28,496 nucleotides of DNA from UBA4055 sp036721445 (lineage in GTDB: Bacteria; UBA4055). Every line of letters starts with the position of its first letter. Within the stretch, counting starts at the first letter, position 1. The position numbers and the translations under genes were made by a program. Below are positions 16,775-26,900 of the stretch, in pieces. The notes below the pieces were generated by a model. It saw nothing but the letters and a program-made list of their open reading frames with translations, did not search any database and was not told the DNA's origin. Location of the stretch: the NCBI GenBank assembly GCA_036721445.1, contig DAIMKZ010000019.1:1-28496 (forward strand), written 5' to 3'.

Positions 16775-17650
16775 ATGCTGAAGAAAATGATCCTAACCAT
16801 AATAATCATGTGGAGCGTGACTATGACCGCGCAGGTAAATAATTCGTATAAGCTTTATGACACCGATCTTAAACCGATCAATTACGCGGAAGTAGTAAAG
16901 AGGGCTGCAAAAACTGACATCGTTTTCTTCGGTGAAACGCACAACAGCGCAGTCGCCCATCAGCTTGAGCTGCGGCTGGCGAAAGACCTGTTCGCAGCGA
17001 AAGGGAATAAGCTGAAGATCGGGGCCGAGATGTTCGAATCAGACATCCAGCTGATAATCGACGAATATCTTGCGGACTATTTCGACGATTCGAAATTCGA
17101 GGCTGACGCGAGATTGTGGCCGAATTACAAGACCGATTACAAACCGATCATGCAGTTCGCTAAGGAGAAGAAACTGAAAGTGATCGCCACGAACATTCCG
17201 CGAAGGTACGCCAGCATGGTCAATTACGGCGGATTCGAAGCGCTTGAGAAACTGTCAAAACAGGCTAAGAGTTACATAGCTGATCTGCCGGTCAAGTTCG
17301 ATCCTGAACTGGAAGGCTACAGCATGATGATCAAGGGAATGGGAAGCATGGGGCATATGAAAATGGATCCGACGAACCTTGCTAAAGCTCAGGCGATCAA
17401 GGATGCGACGATGGCGCAGTTCATATTCAGGAATATGGAAAAGAGCGGGCTTTTCTATCACTTCAACGGCAGTTATCATTCATACAATTTCGAAGCGATA
17501 ATCTGGTATCTCAGGCAGTACAGAAAAGATATGAAAATTTATTCTATTACTGTAGTTGACGAGGAGAATTTCAATCAGAAGCCCGAATCTTACAAAGATA
17601 AAGCTGACGCAATTATCATCCTGCCTAAGGACTCACCGACAAGCTATTAA
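16775..17650 (+). CDS. ChaN-family (Cofac_haem_bdg_2) secreted protein
   Basis: The 291-residue protein has a signal peptide (MLKKMILTIIIMWSVTMTA, cleavage probably before Gln20) but no lipobox cysteine, unlike many ChaN proteins. The mature part carries the family motifs IVFFGETHNSAVAHQLELRL, the segment GAEMFESDIQLIIDEYL, and VIATNIPRRYASMVNYGGF. It also has FHFNGSYHS-like residues (FYHFNGSYHS) near the end. Family members bind haem at the cell surface (ChaN of Campylobacter) or resemble Tiki/TraB-type metalloproteases, with the GE-H, E and H residues near the active site. Location is periplasmic or outer-membrane by inference. It is the third gene of the mnmE-alr operon. A link between its function and its neighbours is not evident. 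Confidence 0.9.
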   Translation: MLKKMILTIIIMWSVTMTAQVNNSYKLYDTDLKPINYAEVVKRAAKTDIVFFGETHNSAVAHQLELRLAKDLFAAKGNKLKIGAEMFESDIQLIIDEYLADYFDDSKFEADARLWPNYKTDYKPIMQFAKEKKLKVIATNIPRRYASMVNYGGFEALEKLSKQAKSYIADLPVKFDPELEGYSMMIKGMGSMGHMKMDPTNLAKAQAIKDATMAQFIFRNMEKSGLFYHFNGSYHSYNFEAIIWYLRQYRKDMKIYSITVVDEENFNQKPESYKDKADAIIILPKDSPTSY

Positions 17651-17657
17651 ACAAGAA

Positions 17658-17676
17658 AGGGCGGAATTTCCGCCCT
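17658..17676 (-). terminator. Intrinsic terminator of the repeat-protein operon
   Basis: AGGGCGGA pairs with TCCGCCCT around a 3-base loop. Read on the minus strand the stem is followed by TTTCTTGTTT, a usable U tract, and it begins about 10 bases after the stop codon of the GLUG/propeller gene. On the plus strand it follows the ChaN-like stop by 7 bases and may also help to end that transcript, but the downstream run is only AT-rich. Confidence 0.75.
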
Positions 17677-17685
17677 CAGATTGAA

Positions 17686-20600
17686 TTATTTCATCTCAGT
17701 TTTCGCATCGTTATTTGCAGTGACGCAATAGAATCTTTTGGCAGATGCTGAGGGTATTATACAATAATTACCGGTCGTTGATGTTTCGTACAGCCATCCC
17801 GAAGGAAATACCGCTGCAGGATCGTTCGTACTGTACACTTTATACAGGATTTCAGATTTTTCAGTTTTTTCTGCTCCCCACTGCAAAGTGACGAATTGCC
17901 CCGAGACAGTAACTGATATGTTGGAAGGAGCCACGAGAAACTGATTGAAAATAAAAGTGTCAGGATCGTCTTTGAATACTGTAATATTCTCAGGGTATAT
18001 ATGCTCCGGCTTAACTCTCCAGTGATATCTTGTATTTTCCTGAAGGCTGTCGAAGAAATCCAGTTCATTCAGTGCTATACCGAAATATCCGGTCTTTGAA
18101 CCTTTCGTAATATTAAGTACCTGCTCATAATAAAAATCGAAACTGAGAGAGCTGCTTACCTGAAGAGTATAGCCTGCAACGTTCTCTTCCGGAATAACAT
18201 ATTCCCATATAAGCTGATCTTCAGGGCTCATAAGTTCTTTAGGAACAGTTACCAGATCACGGTTCTGAATAGTATCAGCAGCGGTAGAGAAAAGCGAACC
18301 TTGATAGCCGTTATCAACCGCCTGTACAGACCACGTCATCGGTATGAGCTCCTGAGGAAGAACTGTATCTGGAGCATCCTTTTTTAATATCCATGAAGTA
18401 TTCTGCTGAATATTTCCCATGGCAGGAATTCTTTTATAACCGGTTGTCAGGTCGGAAGAGGAAGGTTTAACAATTCCGTCGCCAATATTTATCTCGATGT
18501 TATATGTAAGGCCGGCGGAAGGAGTTTCTGCGTCAGTAGATGGATCGAATGAGAATTCTAAGCAGTCCTGAGACTGAGAAAATGAAAGATTTACAGGAGT
18601 AGACGGTGCTGAATTTACTGTGTTTTTAAGATTTTCGTATAAAATTGTTTTACCTGATGAAACTTCAGATGAATAACCACCGATCAGAATATCCAGATCC
18701 CCGTCATTGTCATAATCACACCAGTTTGAAAAACTTGCGCTTACACCATCAAAATCTACATTTATTTCGTTGAATGTTCCGAAGTCATTTTTATACAATT
18801 TTGCAATTCGAAGACTTCCTGTATATCCAGTTATGACAAGATCAAGGTCTCCGTCGTTGTCAAAATCACCCCATGAAGTCGAGCCTGTATTTACTCCGGT
18901 GATACCTGCGTTTATATCGGTAAAAATACCGTTGTCATTTCTGTATATCCTGGAAATTCTGGATAATCCGTCGCTTCCAGTTAAAATCAGATCGAGGTCC
19001 CCGTCGTTATCATAATCACCCCAGTCTGTGAAACTACCGAACAGACCGGGCAGTCCTGAATTAGTATCAGTAAAAACGCCATTGTCGTTTCTATAAATTA
19101 TAGAATGTAGAAATTCTCCGTCGCTTCCTGATAAGACCAGATCAAGATCCCCATCGTTATCATAATCACCCCAGTCTGCAGAGCTATCCTGCGAGCCTAT
19201 CAGTCCAGAGTTTGTTTCGATAAAAACACCGTCGTCATTCCTGTAAAGCACAGTCTCAGTATAGATGAATGTTGAGTTGATTCCGGTTATAAGAAGGTCA
19301 AGATCCCCGTCATTATCATAATCTCCCCAACATGAAGATCCTTTAACCAACCCTTTAAGACCTGCATTCAGGTTCGTGAAAGTCCCATTATCATTTCTGT
19401 ATATTAGAGATAATAATGTTTGACCGTATCTGCCTGTCATTACTAGGTCAAGATCCCCGTCATTATCGTAATCTCCCCAGTCTGAAGATCCTTCTGCTAA
19501 TTCTATCAGAACTGCGTTTATATCATTAAAAGATCCGCCGTCGTTACGATAGATTTTGGAAGTAAACCATGAAGAAGTGTAACCGTTAATTACTAAATCT
19601 AAGTCCCCGTCATTATCATAATCTCCCCAGCATGACGATCCGTAGTAAACATCTATAATGTTTGAAGTAATTGGAATGTACATATAATCAAATATTGCGG
19701 TAATCGTGTCATTATTCGTCACAAAGTAAAAAAAATCATTTTGATCAGAAATTACCTGCATGTTAAGATCGAGCCAATTTATTAGAACAGTGTTTATATT
19801 CGAACTGGCAGTTAATGCCACATTTCTTCCTTTAGGATATTGTCCGTTGATCCCGTTTATTGTCCCGAACCCTGATGGAGAGACCGTGAAGGCCAGTTCA
19901 GAGTAAGGCTGCCAGTGAAGATACGGGTATATCACATCATCAACGATCTTCCATACCGGAGTGTCAAGGTCCCATGCCTTATACGTAGTCTTGTCATACA
20001 TCTCGGCTGTCGTTTTTCCGGTACCTCCGCCAGATACGGTCATCCCGCTTGTTTCCGTATCCCAGAAGCAGTATGAGCATACGGTGTGAACTGATGAACC
20101 CAGAAATCCGCCCAGAGGATATATTCCTCCGATATGTCCCGCAGAATAAGAATTGTAGATACCGGTGTCTGTTGCTTCACCGATGAATCCGCTTCCGTAA
20201 GAACCTTCCAGATCGGACAGAGAATATGAATTGTAGATGTTGGAAGTGTAGCATGAGCCTATAAGGCCCCCGACTTCAGAATAACCGGTTATACTGCCTT
20301 CGGAATATGAATTTATCACCGTTGAATTCTCAGCTGACCCTATTAGACCTCCGATAAAGCTGAGACCGTAAATGCTGCCGGAGAAACAGCTTTTCTCAAG
20401 CGTTGTTCCTCCTGTAATGATCCCGGCTATTCCGCCGGCCCAAGAACCTATCATTGTATCAGAAGAATAAATCTGCCCGGTTGATGTACAGTAAGCTATA
20501 CTTGATCCTTCAGCTCTGCCGACAGTACTTCCGATCTCCTGATTGCCATATATATTCACATTTACAAGATCGATATTAAAAAGTTCTGCACCGTAAACAG

Positions 20601-20928
20601 ATCCGAAAAGTCCGCATTTTATGAGAGCTGAGTCTGCGATCATCAAATTATAAATCGAGTAATTATTCCCGTTGTACTGCCCTACGAAAGATCTGTCGTT
20701 GTCGCCAATAGGAGTCCATCCTTTTCCCTGATTGTAGGGACTCACATTCAGATCAATATCAGCGATCTGAATAAACGAAGCATCCAGATATTCCCTGATA
20801 AGATCCAGTTGTTCGGGATATTCAACCTGAAAAGGATTACCGGAACTTCCGTCTCCTCCTGAAAAACCTACAGCCAGTAAAGGAAAAGAAGTCAGGCAAA
20901 AGATCATAAGAAATATTCTGTTCATCAT
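17686..20928 (-). CDS. Secreted GLUG-repeat plus seven-bladed FG-GAP propeller protein
   Basis: This 1080-residue protein has a signal peptide (MNRIFLMIFCLTSFPLLAVG). Residues about 23-335 are GLUG-type repeats: FSGGDGSSGNPFQV, IADIDLN, WTPIGDNDRSFVGQYNGNNY, then many GGLIGSAEN/SYSEGSITGYSEVGG units closing with FWDTETSGM and TTAEMYDKTTYKAWDLD. Residues about 335-420 look like a bacterial beta-sandwich (NGQYPKGRNVALTASS). Residues about 421-769 are seven blades of about 50 residues with DYDNDGDLD loops, which should form a calcium-binding beta-propeller. Two or three FN3-like domains follow, ending in RFYCVTANNDAKTEMK. The function is probably surface or extracellular binding (inferred). It follows the larger repeat protein by 23 bases and shares its propeller type and tail. 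AGGAG lies 4 bases before the first ATG and 7 before the second (20925), so the start may be three bases later. Confidence 0.93.
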   Translation of the reverse strand: MMNRIFLMIFCLTSFPLLAVGFSGGDGSSGNPFQVEYPEQLDLIREYLDASFIQIADIDLNVSPYNQGKGWTPIGDNDRSFVGQYNGNNYSIYNLMIADSALIKCGLFGSVYGAELFNIDLVNVNIYGNQEIGSTVGRAEGSSIAYCTSTGQIYSSDTMIGSWAGGIAGIITGGTTLEKSCFSGSIYGLSFIGGLIGSAENSTVINSYSEGSITGYSEVGGLIGSCYTSNIYNSYSLSDLEGSYGSGFIGEATDTGIYNSYSAGHIGGIYPLGGFLGSSVHTVCSYCFWDTETSGMTVSGGGTGKTTAEMYDKTTYKAWDLDTPVWKIVDDVIYPYLHWQPYSELAFTVSPSGFGTINGINGQYPKGRNVALTASSNINTVLINWLDLNMQVISDQNDFFYFVTNNDTITAIFDYMYIPITSNIIDVYYGSSCWGDYDNDGDLDLVINGYTSSWFTSKIYRNDGGSFNDINAVLIELAEGSSDWGDYDNDGDLDLVMTGRYGQTLLSLIYRNDNGTFTNLNAGLKGLVKGSSCWGDYDNDGDLDLLITGINSTFIYTETVLYRNDDGVFIETNSGLIGSQDSSADWGDYDNDGDLDLVLSGSDGEFLHSIIYRNDNGVFTDTNSGLPGLFGSFTDWGDYDNDGDLDLILTGSDGLSRISRIYRNDNGIFTDINAGITGVNTGSTSWGDFDNDGDLDLVITGYTGSLRIAKLYKNDFGTFNEINVDFDGVSASFSNWCDYDNDGDLDILIGGYSSEVSSGKTILYENLKNTVNSAPSTPVNLSFSQSQDCLEFSFDPSTDAETPSAGLTYNIEINIGDGIVKPSSSDLTTGYKRIPAMGNIQQNTSWILKKDAPDTVLPQELIPMTWSVQAVDNGYQGSLFSTAADTIQNRDLVTVPKELMSPEDQLIWEYVIPEENVAGYTLQVSSSLSFDFYYEQVLNITKGSKTGYFGIALNELDFFDSLQENTRYHWRVKPEHIYPENITVFKDDPDTFIFNQFLVAPSNISVTVSGQFVTLQWGAEKTEKSEILYKVYSTNDPAAVFPSGWLYETSTTGNYCIIPSASAKRFYCVTANNDAKTEMK
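18621..19667 (-). repeat. Seven tandem FG-GAP/VCBS blades (propeller P)
   Basis: Seven consecutive units of about 150 bases each encode the pattern (S/T)xWGDYDNDGDLDL(V/L)(I/L)(T/S)G followed by IYRND(N/D)G and FT(D/E)xNxGL. Six of the seven carry exactly DYDNDGDLD and the sixth has DFDNDGDLD. Seven units match one integrin-like beta-propeller. This is coding repetition, not CRISPR. Confidence 0.92.
19900..20860 (-). repeat. GLUG-type repeat region
   Basis: About 300 codons contain repeated short units such as GGIAGIITGG, GGLIGSAENS and GGLIGSCYTS, each followed by SYS(E/L/A)G. They fit the GLUG motif, a beta-helical repeat found in bacterial surface proteins. The unit is about 25-30 residues and imperfect at DNA level. 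The edges are approximate. Confidence 0.75.
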
Positions 20929-20951
20929 ATATCTCCTCTGTTAATAAATTT

Positions 20952-23900
20952 TTATCTTTCTTTAATGCTTGTTTTTATTATCTTCTTAGCAGCGAAATTG
21001 CTTGCGGTCACGCAGTAGAATTTTTTAGCTGATGCTGATATCAGAATACAGCTTTTATTCGATGTGGAAGTCTCCTCTGTCCAGCCTGCCGGGAATTCGG
21101 CATAAGGATCGTTCGAACTGTAAACTGTATAGTAGTCAGGTTCCGCTTTATCCGCTTTAACTCCGCTCCAGTCCAGCACGATATACTGCCCGTCCACAGT
21201 GATCGTAATATTTTCCGGAGGAACGAGCGAAGGATTGAAAATGAAACTGTTCGGTTCGCTGTTGAATACTGTCTGTTTTGACGGATTAACGTGGTCAGGT
21301 CTTATTCTCCAGAAATATTCCGTATCGTCAGTCAGGCTGCCGAAGAAGTCAAGATCTTCAAGAGCAACACCTATGTATCCGGTTTTCTCATTTTTTGTAA
21401 GGTAAAGAGTCTGCTCATAGCATGGTTCAAAATAAGTGTCAGTCGCCATTTGGACAGTGTAGCTTGCTATAGAATCCGACATGACGAATTCCCAGACAAG
21501 CTCATCCGTTCCTGTCATGTACTCTCTAGGCAGGAATTGAAGATCCCTGTTTGTAGTTTGAGCATTACCTTCAGCAAAAGCAGATCCCGCAAAGCAGTGA
21601 TCAACTGACTGAACTTTGCACCAAAGATTGACGACTTCCTGGGGAATTATTGCTTCAGGAAGCTTACTATTGAAAGTCCACGAATTGACCTGTCCGATAT
21701 TTCCCTGCGCAACGATTTTTCTGTAGCCTGTTGAAAGATCGGACATAGCTGTTTTACCTGTGTATTCATTTACACCCATTTCAATATTATAAGACAGACC
21801 TGGTGAAGGAGTTTCACCGTCAGATCCCTGGCTGAAACCAACAGAAAGAAGGTTGTTTCCGGGAGTTAGAGTCACGCCGGCCGGTGGGAGCGGAACGGTA
21901 TTGGGAATCTGGGCATTGTTTCTGTAAATTATTGTCTGTCTTGTACCTGTACTTGTGCATCCCGATATTACAATGTCCAGATCACCGTCGTTATCATAAT
22001 CTCCCCATTCGGAAGAAGAAAAATATAATTGTGCCATTGGAGTATTGATTTCTACGAAAGAAGTATTGTCATTCCGATATATTCTGGTGACCGGAGTATA
22101 TGACGGATCCCATCCTGAAATTATTAGATCAAGATCGCCGTCATTGTCATAGTCTCCCCATTTACATGTCGAATAATACACTCCTGTCAGATCTTCTTCG
22201 ATATTATTAAAACTTCCTGCGTCATTTCTGTAAATTTTAGTGACAGGACCTGATGTAAGTGATCTGCCGGCAATGACCAGATCCAGATCACCGTCGTTAT
22301 CGTAATCTCCCCAGTCAGCAAAGGAATAGTCAACATCCGGCAGATTTGCGTTTATTTTCGTGAACGAACCTACGTCATTACGGTATATTTCTGCAAGACC
22401 AGGACCAGTCAAAACAAGATCAAGGTCACCATCATTATCAAAATCACCCCAATCCAGTGAACCGGTAAAGATATCTGTTAAATTAGTTTCAATTTCCGTA
22501 AAGCTGCCGTTGTTATTTCTATAAAGTTTAGTTTCTATTCCAAAACTTGAATTCTGACCTGCGATGACCAGATCGAGATCGCCGTCATTATCATAATCTC
22601 CCCAGTCGCAAGAGGACTGTCTAAAACCAGCAAGTCCTGCATCTGTGTCTACAAATGAACCGGAATCATTTCTATATATTTTTGAAATGAATGTAGATGT
22701 TGATACACGACCCGAAATAACAAGGTCGAGATCACCGTCATTATCATAATCTCCCCAATCCGACGACGAAAGATCGATATTTGTTAATCCTGCATTTATA
22801 TCATTGAAAATTCCTCCGTCATTTCTGTATATTTTTGAACGATAAACAGAACCTGTACTTCCTGTAATAACCAGATCAAGATCACCATCGTTATCGTAAT
22901 CTCCCCATGATGTCGAACCCGAAGACAAACCTGTTAATCCTGCTGAAATTTCAGTAAAATCCGGCCAAATCGTGAATGAGTCAGGAGTTTGAGAAAATAC
23001 GGAATTTCTGAAATCGGAATAATTCGGTTTGATCCTCCAGTAGTAGGTCGTTCCTTTTAATAGACTTGCGGCAAAGCTGAATTCATCCAGAGCTTTTGTT
23101 ATATAGGCTGCTTTGGAATTTTTTGATTTATCGACTGTCTGCTCGAACGGGGAACCGAAGTTTATATCATCGTCAACCTGAACGGTATAGGTAAGAACGT
23201 ATGAGCTGCAGTAGGAAGACCATGACAGGCTGTCGTTCATATACATGACCGGTTCGCAAACAAGCTCAAGATCCTGACCGTAAAGCGTAGTAGTGAGGGA
23301 AGCGAACGGAGAAGCGGCGAAACCGGCGTCTACTGTCTGAATTTTACATATCGACTGTACAGATTCCTGCGGATATATTTCCCGTTTCAGATCGTATGAG
23401 GTGACTTTGTTCAAATTTCCTTTTACAGGCAGTCTGAGTGTACCTGTTGAAAGGTCAGACATAGCAGGTTTAACAAAATCGTCGTTGATCTCGATATTCG
23501 CATTATAATACAGACCGGCAGCTGGTGTTTCTGTATCCGAACCTGCGCTGAACTGATAGTGAATATGATCCGAATAACCAGTCGCGCTTAAAGCAGATGG
23601 TGCTGAAGGAACAGTATTGGCGGTAAGAGAATTATTCCTATAAACTGAAGTAAAATAGTTCATTCCGCCGTCTCTTCCGCTGACAAGGATGTCCAGATCT
23701 CCGTCTCCGTCATAATCACCCCAGCTTGCCCTGCCTCTGTTCGATTCCTGAAAGTCAATTTGTGAGTATATAAAATTCCCATTGTCGTTCAAGTAAATAT
23801 CAGTCATAACTGCCGGATCGTTATATCCGGTAATAAGTATGTCGAGATCGCCGTCATTGTCATAATCCCCGAGATCAACAGAGCCGTCCTGTACTCCGGG

Positions 23901-26900
23901 TATATCCATGTCATAAGATAGTGAGCCTGAATAATTTGTCAGGAACATAGTTTTATAAGTTCCGGGACTATCGTTTCCGCAAACGACCGCGTCGATATAA
24001 CCGTCGTTATTGTAATCTCCTGTTGTAACAGAACTTCTGTAAACACCTATGTACGATCCCGATTCACTGAATATTCCGTTATTATTGATGTAAGTATATG
24101 TCCAGTATTCAGTATCGCGTCTTCCGCTCATAACAATATCGAGATCGCCGTCGTTGTCAAAATCGGCCCAGTCTCCACAGCTCCATTCTAGAGGGAAAAG
24201 TTCTCCGATATTGGATTCGTTGAAAGTCCCTCCGTTATTTTCGTATATCTTCGACATCTCGTTTGAAGATTCATCCTGCCCCGTTATTAGTAAGTCGAGA
24301 TCGCCGTCGTTGTCTTTATCGCCCCATTTGACGGTACCGTACCCGTTGCAGCCGATACTTGTGCTTAGCAAACTGAATGTTCCTGCATCGTTCCTGTATA
24401 TAAAAAGCTGACTGACGGGAGAATTACCCATTATAACGATATCAAGATCGCCGTCACAGTCATAGTCGCCCCAGTCCGCATAAGAATAGGAAACTCCGAT
24501 CAGACCTGCATTAATGTCCGTGAAGGTATCGTCGCCGTTGTTCCTGTAGATCAGCGTATAACTCTGAAGAGTCGCATCCTGTCCGGTTACCAGAACATCG
24601 AGGTCACCGTCGTTGTCATAATCTCCCCAGAACGATCCTCCGAAAGCGAGACCGGTAATTGTAGCGCTGATGTCCGAGAACTCGGGAATGAGTTTAAAAG
24701 AACCGGGAGTTTCTGAAAATACGGATGCTCTTGAAGGATTGGAGTAATTGGGTCTTATCCTCCAGTAGTAGGTCAGATCTTTTGTAAGACTTGTATAGAA
24801 AGACAGTTCATCTATAGCTTTTGTAATATATAAAGCCTTAGGAGACTTGGTCTTATCAAGCGTGTCTTCGAACGGAGCGGTGAAAGACGGATCGTTATCA
24901 GCCTGAATCGTGTAGTTAGTTATAGAATCGCTGTACGCGGATGACCAGAACAGGCTGTCGTTCGTATATAAATACGGATCGTTCACCAGTTCAAGCTGTT
25001 CACCTGACACTGTATCGTTCAGTGTTGCGAACGCCGATCCCGCAAAACAATTGTCAACCGTTTGAGCTCTGACAGTGATATCTAATGCCTCTTGCGGAAG
25101 TAGTTCGAACAGGGCATTTACGAGGGTCCATGAAGTGTTCTGTCCGATATTTCCGTATCCGGTTATCTTTCTGTAGCCCGTTGTCTGGTTTGACATCTCC
25201 GGCTTCACTTGTTCGCCTTCTATCTCTATACCGATATTGTATGTCAGTGCCGTTGAAGGAGTTTCATTGTCGCTTCCCGGTGCAAAGTTTATCAGAAGGT
25301 CGCTGCCTGAAACTGATGCGTTCATCCCTGCAGGTGACAGAGGCTGTGTATTCTGAAATACTGAGTGATTATTATATAATTTTGTAATGTTTTGCGTACC
25401 GTCATCTCCGCTGATCATTATGTCGAGATCGCCGTCGTTGTCGTAATCCGCAAGAGAACAGCCTCCTTTCTGAACACCAATAAACGATATTCCGCTGTTC
25501 GTCAAATTACCCGAATTATTAAGATAGATCACTGAAATATAGCCGCTTCCTGAATCTCCGGTTGAAATGATATCAAGGTCGCCGTCATTGTCTATATCGC
25601 CGAAGTCCAGAGAGCTGTTTCCTGCTCCAGTGAATATAGAAGAGCTTTCGCTGAAATTATCCGAACCTGTGTTGATATAGAGCAGAGTATAATGCTCATG
25701 CATTGCGTCGTCGCCTGATATTATGAAATCCATATCTGAATCGCTGTCAAAATCCAGCCATTCCGATGACGAAAGATATAATTGCGGAACGTATGCCTGA
25801 ACGTTGATGTCGGTAAATATACCGGAGTCGTTCCTGTATATTTTTGTAACTGTTGCTCCTCCGTTAAATCCGGTAATAAGCAGATCAAGATCTCCGTCGC
25901 AGTCGTAATCCCCGAATGAACCTGAGCCGTAACCGGCAGGCTCGATCCCGGCGTTTATATCGGTAAATATTCCGTTATCGTTCCTGTAGATGTAACTGTA
26001 ACAGAAATATGTGTCCGTCGCTCCCGACAGGAAAAGATCGAGGTCGCCGTCATTGTCATAATCTCCCCAATCGAGAGAACTGAGTCTCAGATCATGTAAT
26101 CCCGCACTGATATCGTCAAAGATCCCTCCCGAATCGTTCCGGAATATTCTGGAAGCATACCCTGTTCCCGTGTTCCCGCTTATAGCGATATCCAGATCAC
26201 CGTCATTGTCGAAATCACCCCACTCGGCATCAGATTCGTAAAGATCAGGCAGGTCGGTTACGATTTCCGTAAAAACTCCGCCGCCGTCATTCCTGTATAA
26301 TTTTGTAATATACGATGCGCCGGTATTTCCGGTTATCAGAACGTCAAGATCGCCGTCGTTATCGTAGTCGCCCCAGGTATTTGTTCCTTCGCTTATTCCT
26401 GTCATGCCTGTAGTGATTTCGCTGAATTCATTAAGTAATTTAAAGTTTACTGCTGCTGAAGTGAATCCGGAAAATCTTGAGGAACTGGAATATTCAGGTC
26501 TTATCCTCCAGTAATAATCAATACCTGTACTCAAACTGTTCCAGCATGACAGCTGATCGACCGGAACTGCCAGATAAGCGTCTTTGCCAGATGTCTTTGC
26601 AGGTGAAACTGTTTCGGAAAAAGGGCTTCCGAAAGCAGGGTCGTCATCGATCTGCAGAGTGTAGTAAGATATGGAGTCAGCGTAAGCCGAACTGATAAAC
26701 AATGAGTCTCCCGGGAAGAGCTGAGAATCTGAGGTAATATCGAGATCATGGAACTGAAAAATGTTCGTATATCCTGCGAACCCTGATCCGATATAACCTA
26801 AGTCTACTGTCTGAACTTCCCAGTCTGCTGATACTGTCTCCTGAGGAAGATATACTCTGTTGTATTTCCATTCCAGTTCGTAACCGACGTTTCCTGAAGC

